Shown here piece after piece: positions 1 to 7,268 of a stretch of 12,026 nt of DNA (position 1 is its first letter; each line of letters opens with the position of its first letter). This DNA is from Candidatus Scatosoma pullistercoris. GTDB lineage: Bacteria > Bacillota > Clostridia > Christensenellales > Borkfalkiaceae. The position numbers and the translations under genes were made by a program. The stretch lies in NCBI GenBank assembly GCA_018714725.1, contig DVMZ01000134.1, forward strand, positions 1-12,026. Reading direction: 5' to 3'. Below the pieces are notes generated by a model. That model was not told the DNA's origin. It searched no databases and saw nothing but the letters and a program-made list of their open reading frames with translations.

Positions 1-2159
1 AACCCGAATTTGTCCGTCAGCTCGATTTCGCCGTCGATGCCGCCGTCGTGTTCGCCGCCGGACACCCGCAGCCCTTCCAGCCGCCGCCCGTTCCGGAGAG
101 AATATCTCTCCAACAGATATACCGAATAATATTCAAAATAATCCCCGCCGAGCGAGCGCAATCTCTTCAGAAACTCCGCTTTCAGCGCGTCCTCGGGCGT
201 CTCGGGGACCTGCGGCGCTCTCCCGCGCCCGCCCCGGCGACCTCTCCTGTTGCCGCTGTTGCCGTTATTTCCGTTCGTGCCGCCTCCGGCATTGCCGCCG
301 ACCGGCGCCGACACAGCCGCGTTTCCCGCGGCGTTTGCGGATACATTCGCGCCGCTGCCGCTTACCTGCCCCGCCTCTTTTGCCGTCTGTCTCTCCGCAG
401 CCGCCGCGGAATTGCGCGGCCGTGCAATCGGCTGCACGGAAGCAGAAGCGCCCTGCCGTTCACTCCGCACGGGCGTTCCCGCCCCTTCTTTTTCTTCCGC
501 TTTCGCGCCCGTTTTTACCGGCCGTTCGGCCGTACGGACCCCTTGCGCCCCGGACATCTGCGCGCCCGACTTTTCCCGCGCCGCCGCATTTCCCAAAAAC
601 GCAAATTCCGGCATTGCCGCTCTGACCGCCGGTTTATCCGACCGTCTGACGGGTTCCTTTTCCACAGCCGCCGTACCGCGCCCTTCGCCGACTTTTTCTT
701 TGCCCTTTTCTTCTGCCGTTCCGGGCGCCTGCGCTTTTTCCGCAACCGCTTGTTCCGCACGCGCCGGGCGCCTTTCTTCCCGCCCGCCGACGGGCGTCTT
801 GGCGGGTTTCTTGGCCGTACCGCCGAACAGGAGGGTCATGTCAAACACGGGCGCCACTTTCGCTTCCGGCCGGACGGCGGGCACCCCCGTTTGTTCCGCG
901 ATCTTCTCCGCCTGTTTTACCTCTGCCGGCTGTTTTTCCGCCGCCTTTTCCGTTTCCGGCTGTTTTTCCGCTGCCTCTCCGGCGTTTTCTGCCATCTCCT
1001 GTTTTCCGGAATCGGCCTTTTCTCCGACAGGTTTCACCGCTTCGGCCGGTTCCGAAGGGGCCGCGGCATCTTCTTTTCCGGCTTCTTTCTCCCCGGCAGG
1101 CAAAGCCGCACCGACCTCGCCGTCCGTTTTCTTCTCTGTCACCGCTCTGTCGGCCGTTCCGGACACTTCGGCTTTTGCGGCCGCCGCGCCCTCGGTTGTC
1201 GCGGTCTTTTCGGCGGGAATTTCCGCTTTTTCAGCCGTTTGAGGCGTCTGAGACGTTTGCGTTATCTGAGCCGTTTGCGTTTTGATTTCCCCGGACTTTC
1301 CGGACTCCGCCGCTTTGGGTTTTCTGCCCCGCTTACGCGCAGGCGCTTTCTCTTCCGCCTCTTCCGTCGCGGTTTCCGCCGGAGTCTGTTCCGCCGGAGC
1401 GGCGGATGCGGACGCCGTGCGGGGTTTCCGGCCCCGCTTTGCGGGTGCGGGCTTTTCGGAAACCGACGCCTCTGAACCGGCTTTCTCCGCAGATTTTACG
1501 GGTTCAGCCGGCTGTACGGCGGCCTTCTCCCCCTCCGCAGGTCTGTTCTCCGGTTTTTCCGCGGAAAGGACAGGCGCTGCCCCTTCCGGCGCAGACGCGC
1601 TTGCCGGGACTTGATTCGCCTCCGCTTTGGTTTCGGCCGCGGATTTCCGCGCAGAGCGTTTCCGCGTCCCCGCCCCGGATTTTCCGGCCGGTTTTTCTTG
1701 CGTTTTCGCTTCGGTTCCGACCGGCTTTTCCGATTCTTCCGCCGTTTTTTCCGAAACTTTCTCCGCCTTTTCCGATTTCTTTTCTTCCTTGGCAGGGGCT
1801 TTTGACAAAGCCTTTTCCGGACTCTTTTCCGGTGTTTTTACCGGAGCTTTTTCCTCCGCCTTTCCCGTCTGCACCAGCGAGCATACGCCCGCCTGAAAAC
1901 GCATTTCTCCGGCGTCTTCCATCAGGCTGAACACCGACCCGAATTTTCCTTTCAGATCGTTGAGATCATCCGTTTCACCGGGATATTTCTCGACATACAC
2001 CTTTGCGGAAACGTCGAGAATTTCATTCCATCTGTAATTTCTTTCCGTGAGCAATTCGCGGAGAATCGCCTTCATTCTGCCGGCTTTTTCCGCCCGGGTC
2101 ACCGGTCTTTCCTGTTCCTTCTTCTGTTTTTGCGCGTTGTCGTTTTGTTTCTTCTCCAT
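1..2159 (-). CDS. Large low-complexity protein with possible N-terminal winged helix and C-terminal Mrr-type nuclease domain (partial)
   Basis: The minus frame is open for 719 codons from ATG at 2157-2159 to the left edge, with no stop. Residues about 20-98 look globular and may form a winged helix (helices around RMKAILRELL and DLKGKFGSVFSLM). Residues about 100-610 are Ala/Lys/Glu/Pro-rich and probably disordered, with two AT-hook-like motifs, KRGRKP at 241-246 and RKRGRKPK at 275-282. A Gly/Asn stretch and an Arg-Gly stretch (638-648) follow. From about 659 sequence becomes globular again: a YFEYYSVYLLER helix, then HDGGIDGEIEL, with D705 and D709 in the DGGID signature of Mrr_cat/type IV restriction nucleases. 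The downstream (E/Q)xK lies beyond the window. An in-frame ATG at 2195 would add 12 residues; neither start has a strong ribosome site. It follows recO on the same strand by about 100 bp. The frame is certain; nuclease identity rests on the partial domain. Confidence 0.82.
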   Translation of the reverse strand, partial: MEKKQNDNAQKQKKEQERPVTRAEKAGRMKAILRELLTERNYRWNEILDVSAKVYVEKYPGETDDLNDLKGKFGSVFSLMEDAGEMRFQAGVCSLVQTGKAEEKAPVKTPEKSPEKALSKAPAKEEKKSEKAEKVSEKTAEESEKPVGTEAKTQEKPAGKSGAGTRKRSARKSAAETKAEANQVPASASAPEGAAPVLSAEKPENRPAEGEKAAVQPAEPVKSAEKAGSEASVSEKPAPAKRGRKPRTASASAAPAEQTPAETATEEAEEKAPARKRGRKPKAAESGKSGEIKTQTAQITQTSQTPQTAEKAEIPAEKTATTEGAAAAKAEVSGTADRAVTEKKTDGEVGAALPAGEKEAGKEDAAAPSEPAEAVKPVGEKADSGKQEMAENAGEAAEKQPETEKAAEKQPAEVKQAEKIAEQTGVPAVRPEAKVAPVFDMTLLFGGTAKKPAKTPVGGREERRPARAEQAVAEKAQAPGTAEEKGKEKVGEGRGTAAVEKEPVRRSDKPAVRAAMPEFAFLGNAAAREKSGAQMSGAQGVRTAERPVKTGAKAEEKEGAGTPVRSERQGASASVQPIARPRNSAAAAERQTAKEAGQVSGSGANVSANAAGNAAVSAPVGGNAGGGTNGNNGNSGNRRGRRGGRGRAPQVPETPEDALKAEFLKRLRSLGGDYFEYYSVYLLERYSLRNGRRLEGLRVSGGEHDGGIDGEIELTDKFG

Positions 2160-2260
2160 AATCCGTTCATTTCCGCGGCGGGGCGCCGCTCCCATAAATT
2201 CATATCCCCGTGTCCGCCGGCCGTCCGCAGGCGCCGAAACCCCGCCCGGCAAAACTGCCG

Positions 2261-2980
2261 TCATTCATACAGCCGGATAAATTCGCCGAAACACGGATAC
2301 TCTTCCTCCGTCTTTTCGGCAAGGTATCTTCTGATCAGCCGAAGGGCGCGTTTCCCGCCGCCCGCGATCCCCTCCTCGGCATAAGTGAGCCCGGCGCATT
2401 TGCGCAACAGCTCGTAAGTGCTCCTGCTGGCGCGGACGCCCGAAGCGCAGCCTCCGCAGGTGAAACAGCCTGCGGCAAAGTCGAAATACGGCTTGTCCCC
2501 CACGTCGCCGCCGCAGATCCCGCAACCGTCCAGATCGAGCATATAACCCGATTCATGCAGTGCGGAAAGCGCGAACGAAAGCAGGATTTCGGCGGGGTCT
2601 CCGTCCGTAAGGCTCAGATTTTTCAGCGCTTCCACCGCCGCGACGAACATCGGCTCGCACCCGCCGTCCTCGACCAGCAAAGCGTCCGACGTCTCCAGGA
2701 CGGAACACGCCGCGTAATAACGCACGATGTCCGTCCGAAGCGAAAAGAATCCGTCGTACAGATAGGCCGCGGTCACCGTATACCTGCCCCCCTTCTCCGC
2801 CAGAACATATTCGGCAAAACAGAAGGGCTGCGCCGCGAAAGCCAGCTTTGCCTTCGGCTTTCTGACGCCGCGGATGCCCGCGGTGAGTTTCCCGCGGGAG
2901 GGCGTGAACAAAGTCAGCAATCTGTCGTTTTCCCGATAGTCCGTCGCGCGGAGCACCAGCGCATCCGTCTTGAATTCCAT
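2261..2980 (-). CDS. recO: DNA repair protein RecO
   Basis: This is a 239-residue protein of normal RecO length. RecO helps RecR load RecA onto SSB-coated single-stranded DNA in RecF-pathway gap repair, and anneals complementary strands. The N-terminal OB-fold starts with the characteristic FKTDALVLRATDYRENDRLL segment and continues to the SRGKLTAGIRGVRKPK basic stretch (about 28-44). The C-terminal helical domain carries a four-cysteine zinc site, C153-x2-C156 and C175-x2-C178, as in many Bacillota RecO proteins. The start at 2980 is preceded by a GGCGGGAG sequence very close to the ATG. Its place just after era and yqzL is the classical Bacillota order. A small hairpin (2247-2260) follows the stop without a U-run, so transcription probably continues into the downstream nuclease-like gene. 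Confidence 0.95.
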   Translation of the reverse strand: MEFKTDALVLRATDYRENDRLLTLFTPSRGKLTAGIRGVRKPKAKLAFAAQPFCFAEYVLAEKGGRYTVTAAYLYDGFFSLRTDIVRYYAACSVLETSDALLVEDGGCEPMFVAAVEALKNLSLTDGDPAEILLSFALSALHESGYMLDLDGCGICGGDVGDKPYFDFAAGCFTCGGCASGVRASRSTYELLRKCAGLTYAEEGIAGGGKRALRLIRRYLAEKTEEEYPCFGEFIRLYE

Positions 2981-3016
2981 ACTCCCGCCTCGTCTGCCCG
3001 GCAGGCGCGCCGGACG

Positions 3017-3142
3017 TCATTTCCGCCGTTTTCCCTCCATGAGGAGCTCTTTGTACAGCATATAGTAGCTGATGTTTCCGGTTCTGCGGAACATTTCCCA
3101 TGCGAGCCGAGCCGCGCCGTCTTCGCCTCTTTTGTCGTGCAT
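3017..3142 (-). CDS. yqzL: YqzL-family small protein
   Basis: A 41-codon frame begins with ATG at 3140-3142 and ends with TGA at 3017-3019. The ribosome site is strong (GGGGAGGAAAGGG directly upstream). The peptide contains AWEMFRRTGNISYYMLYKEL, which fits the YqzL pattern of a Trp, a Phe, a Thr-Gly pair and a Tyr-rich Leu/Lys/Glu end. In Bacillus subtilis yqzL lies between era and recO, exactly as here. The biochemical role of the family is not known. A CCCC-CGA-GGGG foldback lies across the ribosome site and could modulate translation, though this is only a reading of the sequence. Identification rests on the residue pattern plus synteny. Confidence 0.82.
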   Translation of the reverse strand: MHDKRGEDGAARLAWEMFRRTGNISYYMLYKELLMEGKRRK

Positions 3143-3242
3143 TCCCTTTCCTCCCCTCGGGGGTTCCCCCATGCTTAGGGTGCGGAATTTTCATCGGTTT
3201 TATGCAAAAAGGCAAGGGCAGGGTTGCGGCGAGCGGGAAACA

Positions 3243-4136
3243 TCACTCCTCCCGGTACTCCTCATAACCGTACTCTTTCAGAAGGTCGGGACGGTCGCGC
3301 CATTCCTCTTTGACCTTGACGTACGTCGTCAGAAAAACTTTCGAGGACAGAAATTTCTCCATGTCCCGGCGGGCGAAAGAGGAGACCTCTTTGATCGCCC
3401 GGCCCTGTTTCCCGATGAGGATAGCCTTATGACCGGGTTTTTCGCAGACGATGTCGAGGCTGATCTCATACACACCGTTTTCGCCGCGGCGGAAGGTGTT
3501 GATCACGATCGCCACGCCGTGCGGGATTTCCTTATCGTATTTGAGCAGAATCTTTTCGCGCATGATTTCGGCGATCATGAAGCGTTCGCTCTTATCCGAA
3601 ACGATTTCCTGCTCGAACACCTTTTCCCCTTCGGGCATGCGGGATACGAGAAATTCTTCCAGTTTCCGGATGTTCGTGCCCTTTCTCGCAGAGACGGGGA
3701 ATACGTCGAGATCGACGCCGGAATCGGCAAACTTCGCCATATCGGGGGGAATGTTTTCCCGCGGCATGATGTCGATTTTCGTATACGCCACCGCCATCGG
3801 GATTCCTAGCGCCTTATACTTGTTGATCAGCGCAAAATCCTCGTCGCGCACCCCTTCGTGTCCGTCCAGCACATACAGGAGAAAATCCACCGACTTGGCG
3901 CTCTCTTCCGTCGTGCGCATCATCCGGTCGGTCAGGGTGTTTTTCGCCTTGTAAATGCCCGGCGTGTCCACAAACACGATCTGATAATCCGCTTTCGTCA
4001 GAACGCCCAGAATCCGGTCCCGCGTCGTCTGGGGTTTGGGCGAAACAATGGAGACCTTTTCGCCCACCATCACATTGATCAAAGTGCTCTTTCCGGCATT
4101 TGCCCTGCCGATCACCGCAACATATCCGCTTCTCAT
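3243..4136 (-). CDS. era: GTPase Era (30S ribosome assembly)
   Basis: At 297 residues this is a standard-length Era. Era is a Ras-like GTPase that binds the 3' end of 16S rRNA and acts as a checkpoint in small-subunit maturation. The GTPase motifs are complete: G1 GRANAGKS (10-17), the switch I QTT (36-38), G3 DTPG (57-60), G4 TKID (119-122) and G5 SA (149-150). The C-terminal KH RNA-binding domain has its GKQG loop at 242-245, followed by the conserved FLSSKVFLTTYVKVKEEWR segment. The ribosome site is AGAGGAAAGGAA just before ATG. It lies 89 bp after ybeY; the dgkA and cdd genes often found between these two in Bacillota are absent. YbeY and Era act in the same pathway, 16S rRNA 3'-end maturation. 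Confidence 0.97.
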   Translation of the reverse strand: MRSGYVAVIGRANAGKSTLINVMVGEKVSIVSPKPQTTRDRILGVLTKADYQIVFVDTPGIYKAKNTLTDRMMRTTEESAKSVDFLLYVLDGHEGVRDEDFALINKYKALGIPMAVAYTKIDIMPRENIPPDMAKFADSGVDLDVFPVSARKGTNIRKLEEFLVSRMPEGEKVFEQEIVSDKSERFMIAEIMREKILLKYDKEIPHGVAIVINTFRRGENGVYEISLDIVCEKPGHKAILIGKQGRAIKEVSSFARRDMEKFLSSKVFLTTYVKVKEEWRDRPDLLKEYGYEEYREE

Positions 4137-4225
4137 TTCCTTTCCTCTGCGCCGACATTCACGCCCGAATCAACACTGAAATTCATGCCGAAAATCCACG
4201 ACGAACAGTTTCAAAACCGCGCCTT

Positions 4226-4705
4226 TCAGCGGGTTATCCCCAACTTGCCGAGAATCTCCTCTTCCTTTTCCCGCATTTCCGCCCGTTCTTCGTCCGTCTC
4301 GTGATCGTAACCGAGACAATGCATGATGCCGTGGACGAGGAGATAATGCAGTTCGTGGTTGTAGGAATGACCGTATTCCTCCGCCTGCTCGTGCGCGCGC
4401 CTGACGCACACCGCCACCGAACCGATGAACAGATGCCCTTCTTCGTCTTCGTCAAAAGGATGTTCCGACTTTTTCAGCGGTTTGCCCTTAATTCCGTCCA
4501 GAGCGGGAAAACTCAGCACGTCCGTCACTTTGTCCACCTGCCGCTGTTCGCGGTTGAGCCGGCGGATCTCCTCTTCGTCCGTGAAGATAAATTCCACGGC
4601 GAGCGGAATGTCCGAAGGCACGAACCCCTCCATCGCTTTTTCCAGCGCGCGGACGTTTTCCTCGGGAAATTCTTCGCTTTCGCTGTAGATGAAAAACTGT
4701 TTCAT
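4226..4705 (-). CDS. ybeY: Endoribonuclease YbeY (rRNA maturation)
   Basis: This 159-residue protein belongs to the UPF0054/YbeY family of zinc-dependent endoribonucleases involved in 16S rRNA 3'-end processing and ribosome quality control. The metal-binding signature HGIMHCLGYDH is intact, with H125, H129 and H135 as the expected ligands. The preceding conserved TDVLSFP motif is at 61-67, and the LFIGSV segment at 92-97. Its ATG overlaps the stop codon of the upstream 7TM-HD gene by four bases (ATGA), implying translational coupling. The C-terminus ends soon after the catalytic helix, as usual for the family. Confidence 0.96.
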   Translation of the reverse strand: MKQFFIYSESEEFPEENVRALEKAMEGFVPSDIPLAVEFIFTDEEEIRRLNREQRQVDKVTDVLSFPALDGIKGKPLKKSEHPFDEDEEGHLFIGSVAVCVRRAHEQAEEYGHSYNHELHYLLVHGIMHCLGYDHETDEERAEMREKEEEILGKLGITR

Positions 4706-6216
4706 TCGTTTTCTCCCGTCGTTTTTCCGTCCGCGTGCTTATATTTGATCGAAGGGTATTTCACCCGGTGATGGTACACGCCCGTCAGCGTGCTCACCAG
4801 CGTGCGGCGGATGGTCGTGAGATCTGCCATCGTGATGTCGCAATCGGAAAACTGTTCGAGGTCCATCCGCTCCTCGATGATGCCGCGGATCGCCTTTTCC
4901 ACCTCTTCCGCGGTGCGTTTAGGCAAAGCGCGCACCACCGCTTCCGAGGCGTCCGCGATCATGATGATCGCGGCGATCTTGGTCTTGGGCTTGGGGCCCG
5001 GATAGGAAAAGTCCTCTATATTCAGTTCGCCGTCCGTCATTTTCAGCGCTTTGGCGTAAAAATAGCGAATGGGCATCGTGCCGTGATGTTGCAGGGCGAC
5101 GTCCGCCAGAAACTGCGGCAGATGGTGCGCCCGGATAAGCTCGTATCCGTCCTGGGTATGCGAACGGATAATGTCCGCCGACAATTCCGGCGTCAGTTCG
5201 TCATGCAGATTGTATTCGCCCTGATTTTCCGTAAAGTATTCGGGCTGGTGCAGCTTTCCGACGTCGTGGTAAAACGCCGCCGCACGCGTAAAATCCACGT
5301 CCTCGCCCAGCGCCGCCGCGCACGCTTCCGCAAGCTGCGCCACCACCATGGAATGATTGAACGTGCCCGGCGCTTCCTCCTTGAGCTTTTTGAGAAGTTT
5401 GGCGTCCGAACTGGTGAGTTCGCGGAGCCGGAACACCGTCAGGCAGTTGAACACGCTTTCAAAAACGGGCAGAAAAGCGAGAAAGAGCACCGCCGACATG
5501 ATCCCGCCGAGCAATCCGTACCCCATCTGCGTCAGGACCCGTTCCAGCCCGGTCGCTTCCGTGGGCAGGGAAGGCGCTCCTCCGGCCAGCCCGGAAACTT
5601 CCAGCAAAAAGACGATGACGTCGATGGGAATGACGATGATGAGCCCGATTCCGACAATCTGGAAACGGGTTTTCGCCTTATTGCCGAAGAAAATGGCGAT
5701 CATACCCGCCGTGAACGCGATGATGAAGGAGGAATACATGCTGTTCGCCGTCATCGAATTTTCCGAAAACGCGTCCACGATAAACAGGAGTATGGCGCAC
5801 ACGATGTTCATGAAAATCGCTTCCCTGCGCCCGACGAGGACGAGCATCAAAAGCGCGCAAAGCGCCGCGGGACGGGCATAAATGTGCACATAAGAACCGA
5901 ACAGGAAAGAGACGACCATGCTGAAATCCAGCACGGTGAACACCAGCGCAATGCTCCTGCCGTCCGTCAGAATGCGCCTGTTTTCAAAAAAGAAATAAAA
6001 ATACACAATCCAGACAAGCAGGAGAATGCAGAAAATGATATACAGGTAATTGGCGCGGTTCTCCCTGAACGTCTGCGCTATAGTTCCCTCGTCGGCGGAG
6101 AAAAGGAGGCGCAATCCCACAATCAATACAATCGCGGCAAAATTGAGCGTGAACAACAACACGCTCTTCACCGCTTCTTTTTTCGTCCAGACCAATTCGC
6201 CTTCCCGTACGTTCAT
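4702..6216 (-). CDS. 7TM-HD family phosphodiesterase (PgpH/YqfF-like), sensor domain missing
   Basis: This 504-residue membrane protein ends in an HD-type phosphohydrolase domain. Family members such as Listeria PgpH degrade cyclic di-AMP. The first membrane helix is about 18-38, and further helices lie at about 56-77, 88-108, 113-130, 133-149, 160-178, 187-206 and 234-256. The cytoplasmic HD core has NHS at 287-289 (H288), the H317-D318 pair in YHDVGK, H354, H377-H378 and D422. Canonical members are about 700 residues, with a large extracytoplasmic 7TMR-HDED domain between the first and second helices. Here that loop is only about 17 residues, so the external sensor is absent while the catalytic part looks intact. 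The gene overlaps phoH and ybeY by four bases at its two ends. Cyclic di-AMP as substrate is inferred from the family. Confidence 0.9.
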   Translation of the reverse strand: MNVREGELVWTKKEAVKSVLLFTLNFAAIVLIVGLRLLFSADEGTIAQTFRENRANYLYIIFCILLLVWIVYFYFFFENRRILTDGRSIALVFTVLDFSMVVSFLFGSYVHIYARPAALCALLMLVLVGRREAIFMNIVCAILLFIVDAFSENSMTANSMYSSFIIAFTAGMIAIFFGNKAKTRFQIVGIGLIIVIPIDVIVFLLEVSGLAGGAPSLPTEATGLERVLTQMGYGLLGGIMSAVLFLAFLPVFESVFNCLTVFRLRELTSSDAKLLKKLKEEAPGTFNHSMVVAQLAEACAAALGEDVDFTRAAAFYHDVGKLHQPEYFTENQGEYNLHDELTPELSADIIRSHTQDGYELIRAHHLPQFLADVALQHHGTMPIRYFYAKALKMTDGELNIEDFSYPGPKPKTKIAAIIMIADASEAVVRALPKRTAEEVEKAIRGIIEERMDLEQFSDCDITMADLTTIRRTLVSTLTGVYHHRVKYPSIKYKHADGKTTGENE

Positions 6217-7187
6217 CCTTCGTTCCTCTCTTTTGCCTTCTTTCCGGGTTCCGACGAGCGGCGGGTCCGTTCCGCGTCCGCTTCATAAGCGCGGATAATC
6301 CGCATCACCATCGGATGCCGCACCACGTCTTTGTCCGTCAGCCGGCAAATCTGTATCCCTTCTATATTTTTGAGGATATTGACCGCATGCACAAGCCCGC
6401 TCTTCTTGCCTTCGGGCAGATCGATCTGCGTCACATCCCCGGTCACTACCGTCTTGCTTCCCTCCCCCATCCGGGTGAGGAACATCTTCATCTGTTCCTT
6501 GGTCGTGTTCTGCGCCTCGTCCAGAATAATAAACGCGTTGGAAAGCGTCCTGCCCCGCATATACGCCAGCGGCGCCACTTCGATCGCGCCCTTTTCCATG
6601 AGCTTCGAGTAAGTTTCCAGCCCCAGCATCTCCTGCAAAGCGTCGTACAGGGGACGCAGGTACGGATCCACTTTCGTCTGCAGGTCCCCGGGCAGGAATC
6701 CGAGTTTCTCCCCCGCTTCCACCGCGGGGCGGGTGAGGATGATCTTCTCCACCTGCTTGCTCTTGAACGCGGCCACCGCGAGACAGACGGCGAGATAAGT
6801 CTTGCCCGTGCCGGCAGGGCCTACGCCGAATACCACCGTGTTGTTCTTTACGGCATCCACATACTGTTTCTGTCCCACCGTCTTGCAGCGGATCTGCTTG
6901 CCGCGGGAAGTGACGGCCACCACCCCTTCCAGCACGGCGGCGATGTCCCCCGCCCGGCCCTCTTTCGCGAGCTCGATGCAATAGACAATCCGGCCCTTGT
7001 CCAGGCTTTCCCCGCTCTCCGCAAACCGGAGCATCTGCGTCAGCACTTCCGCGCCGCAGGCCACGGCTTCCTCTTCGCCTTCCAGATGAATTTTCACTCC
7101 GTCCACATAGGCGGTGAGGTCGAGCTCACGCGATAAAAGGGTCAGATTTTCGTCAAACGTGCCCAGAATCCGGGACAGCTTGTCCAC
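6213..7187 (-). CDS. phoH: PhoH-family ATPase
   Basis: The conservative frame is 324 residues from GTG at 7187. It is a PhoH-like P-loop ATPase: Walker A GVGPAGTGKT at 121-130, LTRPAVEAGE at 151-160, YMRGRTLSNAFIILDEAQN (209-227) with the Walker B DEAQN, and a TGD motif at 249-251. PhoH proteins are linked to RNA metabolism; the exact reaction is unsettled, though the ybeY neighbourhood is conserved in many bacteria. The GTG has no ribosome site. The family usually has about a dozen more residues before the LSRILGTFDENL segment, and a GGAGGA lies upstream near an ATT codon at 7224-7226 in the same frame, giving 13 more residues. No ATG, GTG, TTG or CTG occurs between the upstream stop and 7187, so the true start is probably ATT. 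Confidence 0.93.
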   Translation of the reverse strand: MDKLSRILGTFDENLTLLSRELDLTAYVDGVKIHLEGEEEAVACGAEVLTQMLRFAESGESLDKGRIVYCIELAKEGRAGDIAAVLEGVVAVTSRGKQIRCKTVGQKQYVDAVKNNTVVFGVGPAGTGKTYLAVCLAVAAFKSKQVEKIILTRPAVEAGEKLGFLPGDLQTKVDPYLRPLYDALQEMLGLETYSKLMEKGAIEVAPLAYMRGRTLSNAFIILDEAQNTTKEQMKMFLTRMGEGSKTVVTGDVTQIDLPEGKKSGLVHAVNILKNIEGIQICRLTDKDVVRHPMVMRIIRAYEADAERTRRSSEPGKKAKERNEG

Positions 7188-7223
7188 CGATTTCGTGTCG
7201 ATTGTCTGTTTGATGTGTGCCGT

Positions 7224-7236
7224 AATAAATTCCTCC
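7224..7236 (-). promoter_or_regulatory. Strong ribosome site leading to an ATT codon, probable phoH start
   Basis: On the minus strand GGAGGA (7236-7231) is followed after four bases by ATT (7226-7224), in frame with phoH, and then by ACG (7223-7221). This is the only good Shine-Dalgarno match between the yqfD stop and the phoH body. Initiation here would restore the N-terminal length expected of PhoH. ATT initiation is rare but established for infC and a few other genes. Confidence 0.55.
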
Positions 7237-7268
7237 GTGACCCCGACAGCGCCGCAGGCGGCCGGGCG

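Noticed and set aside
48..1930. Several long rightward open frames (48-1475, 250-1242, 1406-1930)
   Set aside because: They lie opposite the continuous minus frame of the AT-hook/Mrr-like gene. Their products are Arg/Pro/Phe or Ala/Ser-rich with no domain, as expected from the complement of low-complexity GC-rich codons.
4133..4186. 17-codon frame ending in an ATGA overlap with era
   Set aside because: The overlap is suggestive of coupling, but the ribosome site is weak, and the peptide has no recognisable features. Chance is a sufficient explanation.
4735..6288. 517-codon rightward frame
   Set aside because: It is antisense to the clear 7TM-HD gene; the product is His/Arg/Asp-rich with no recognisable motif.
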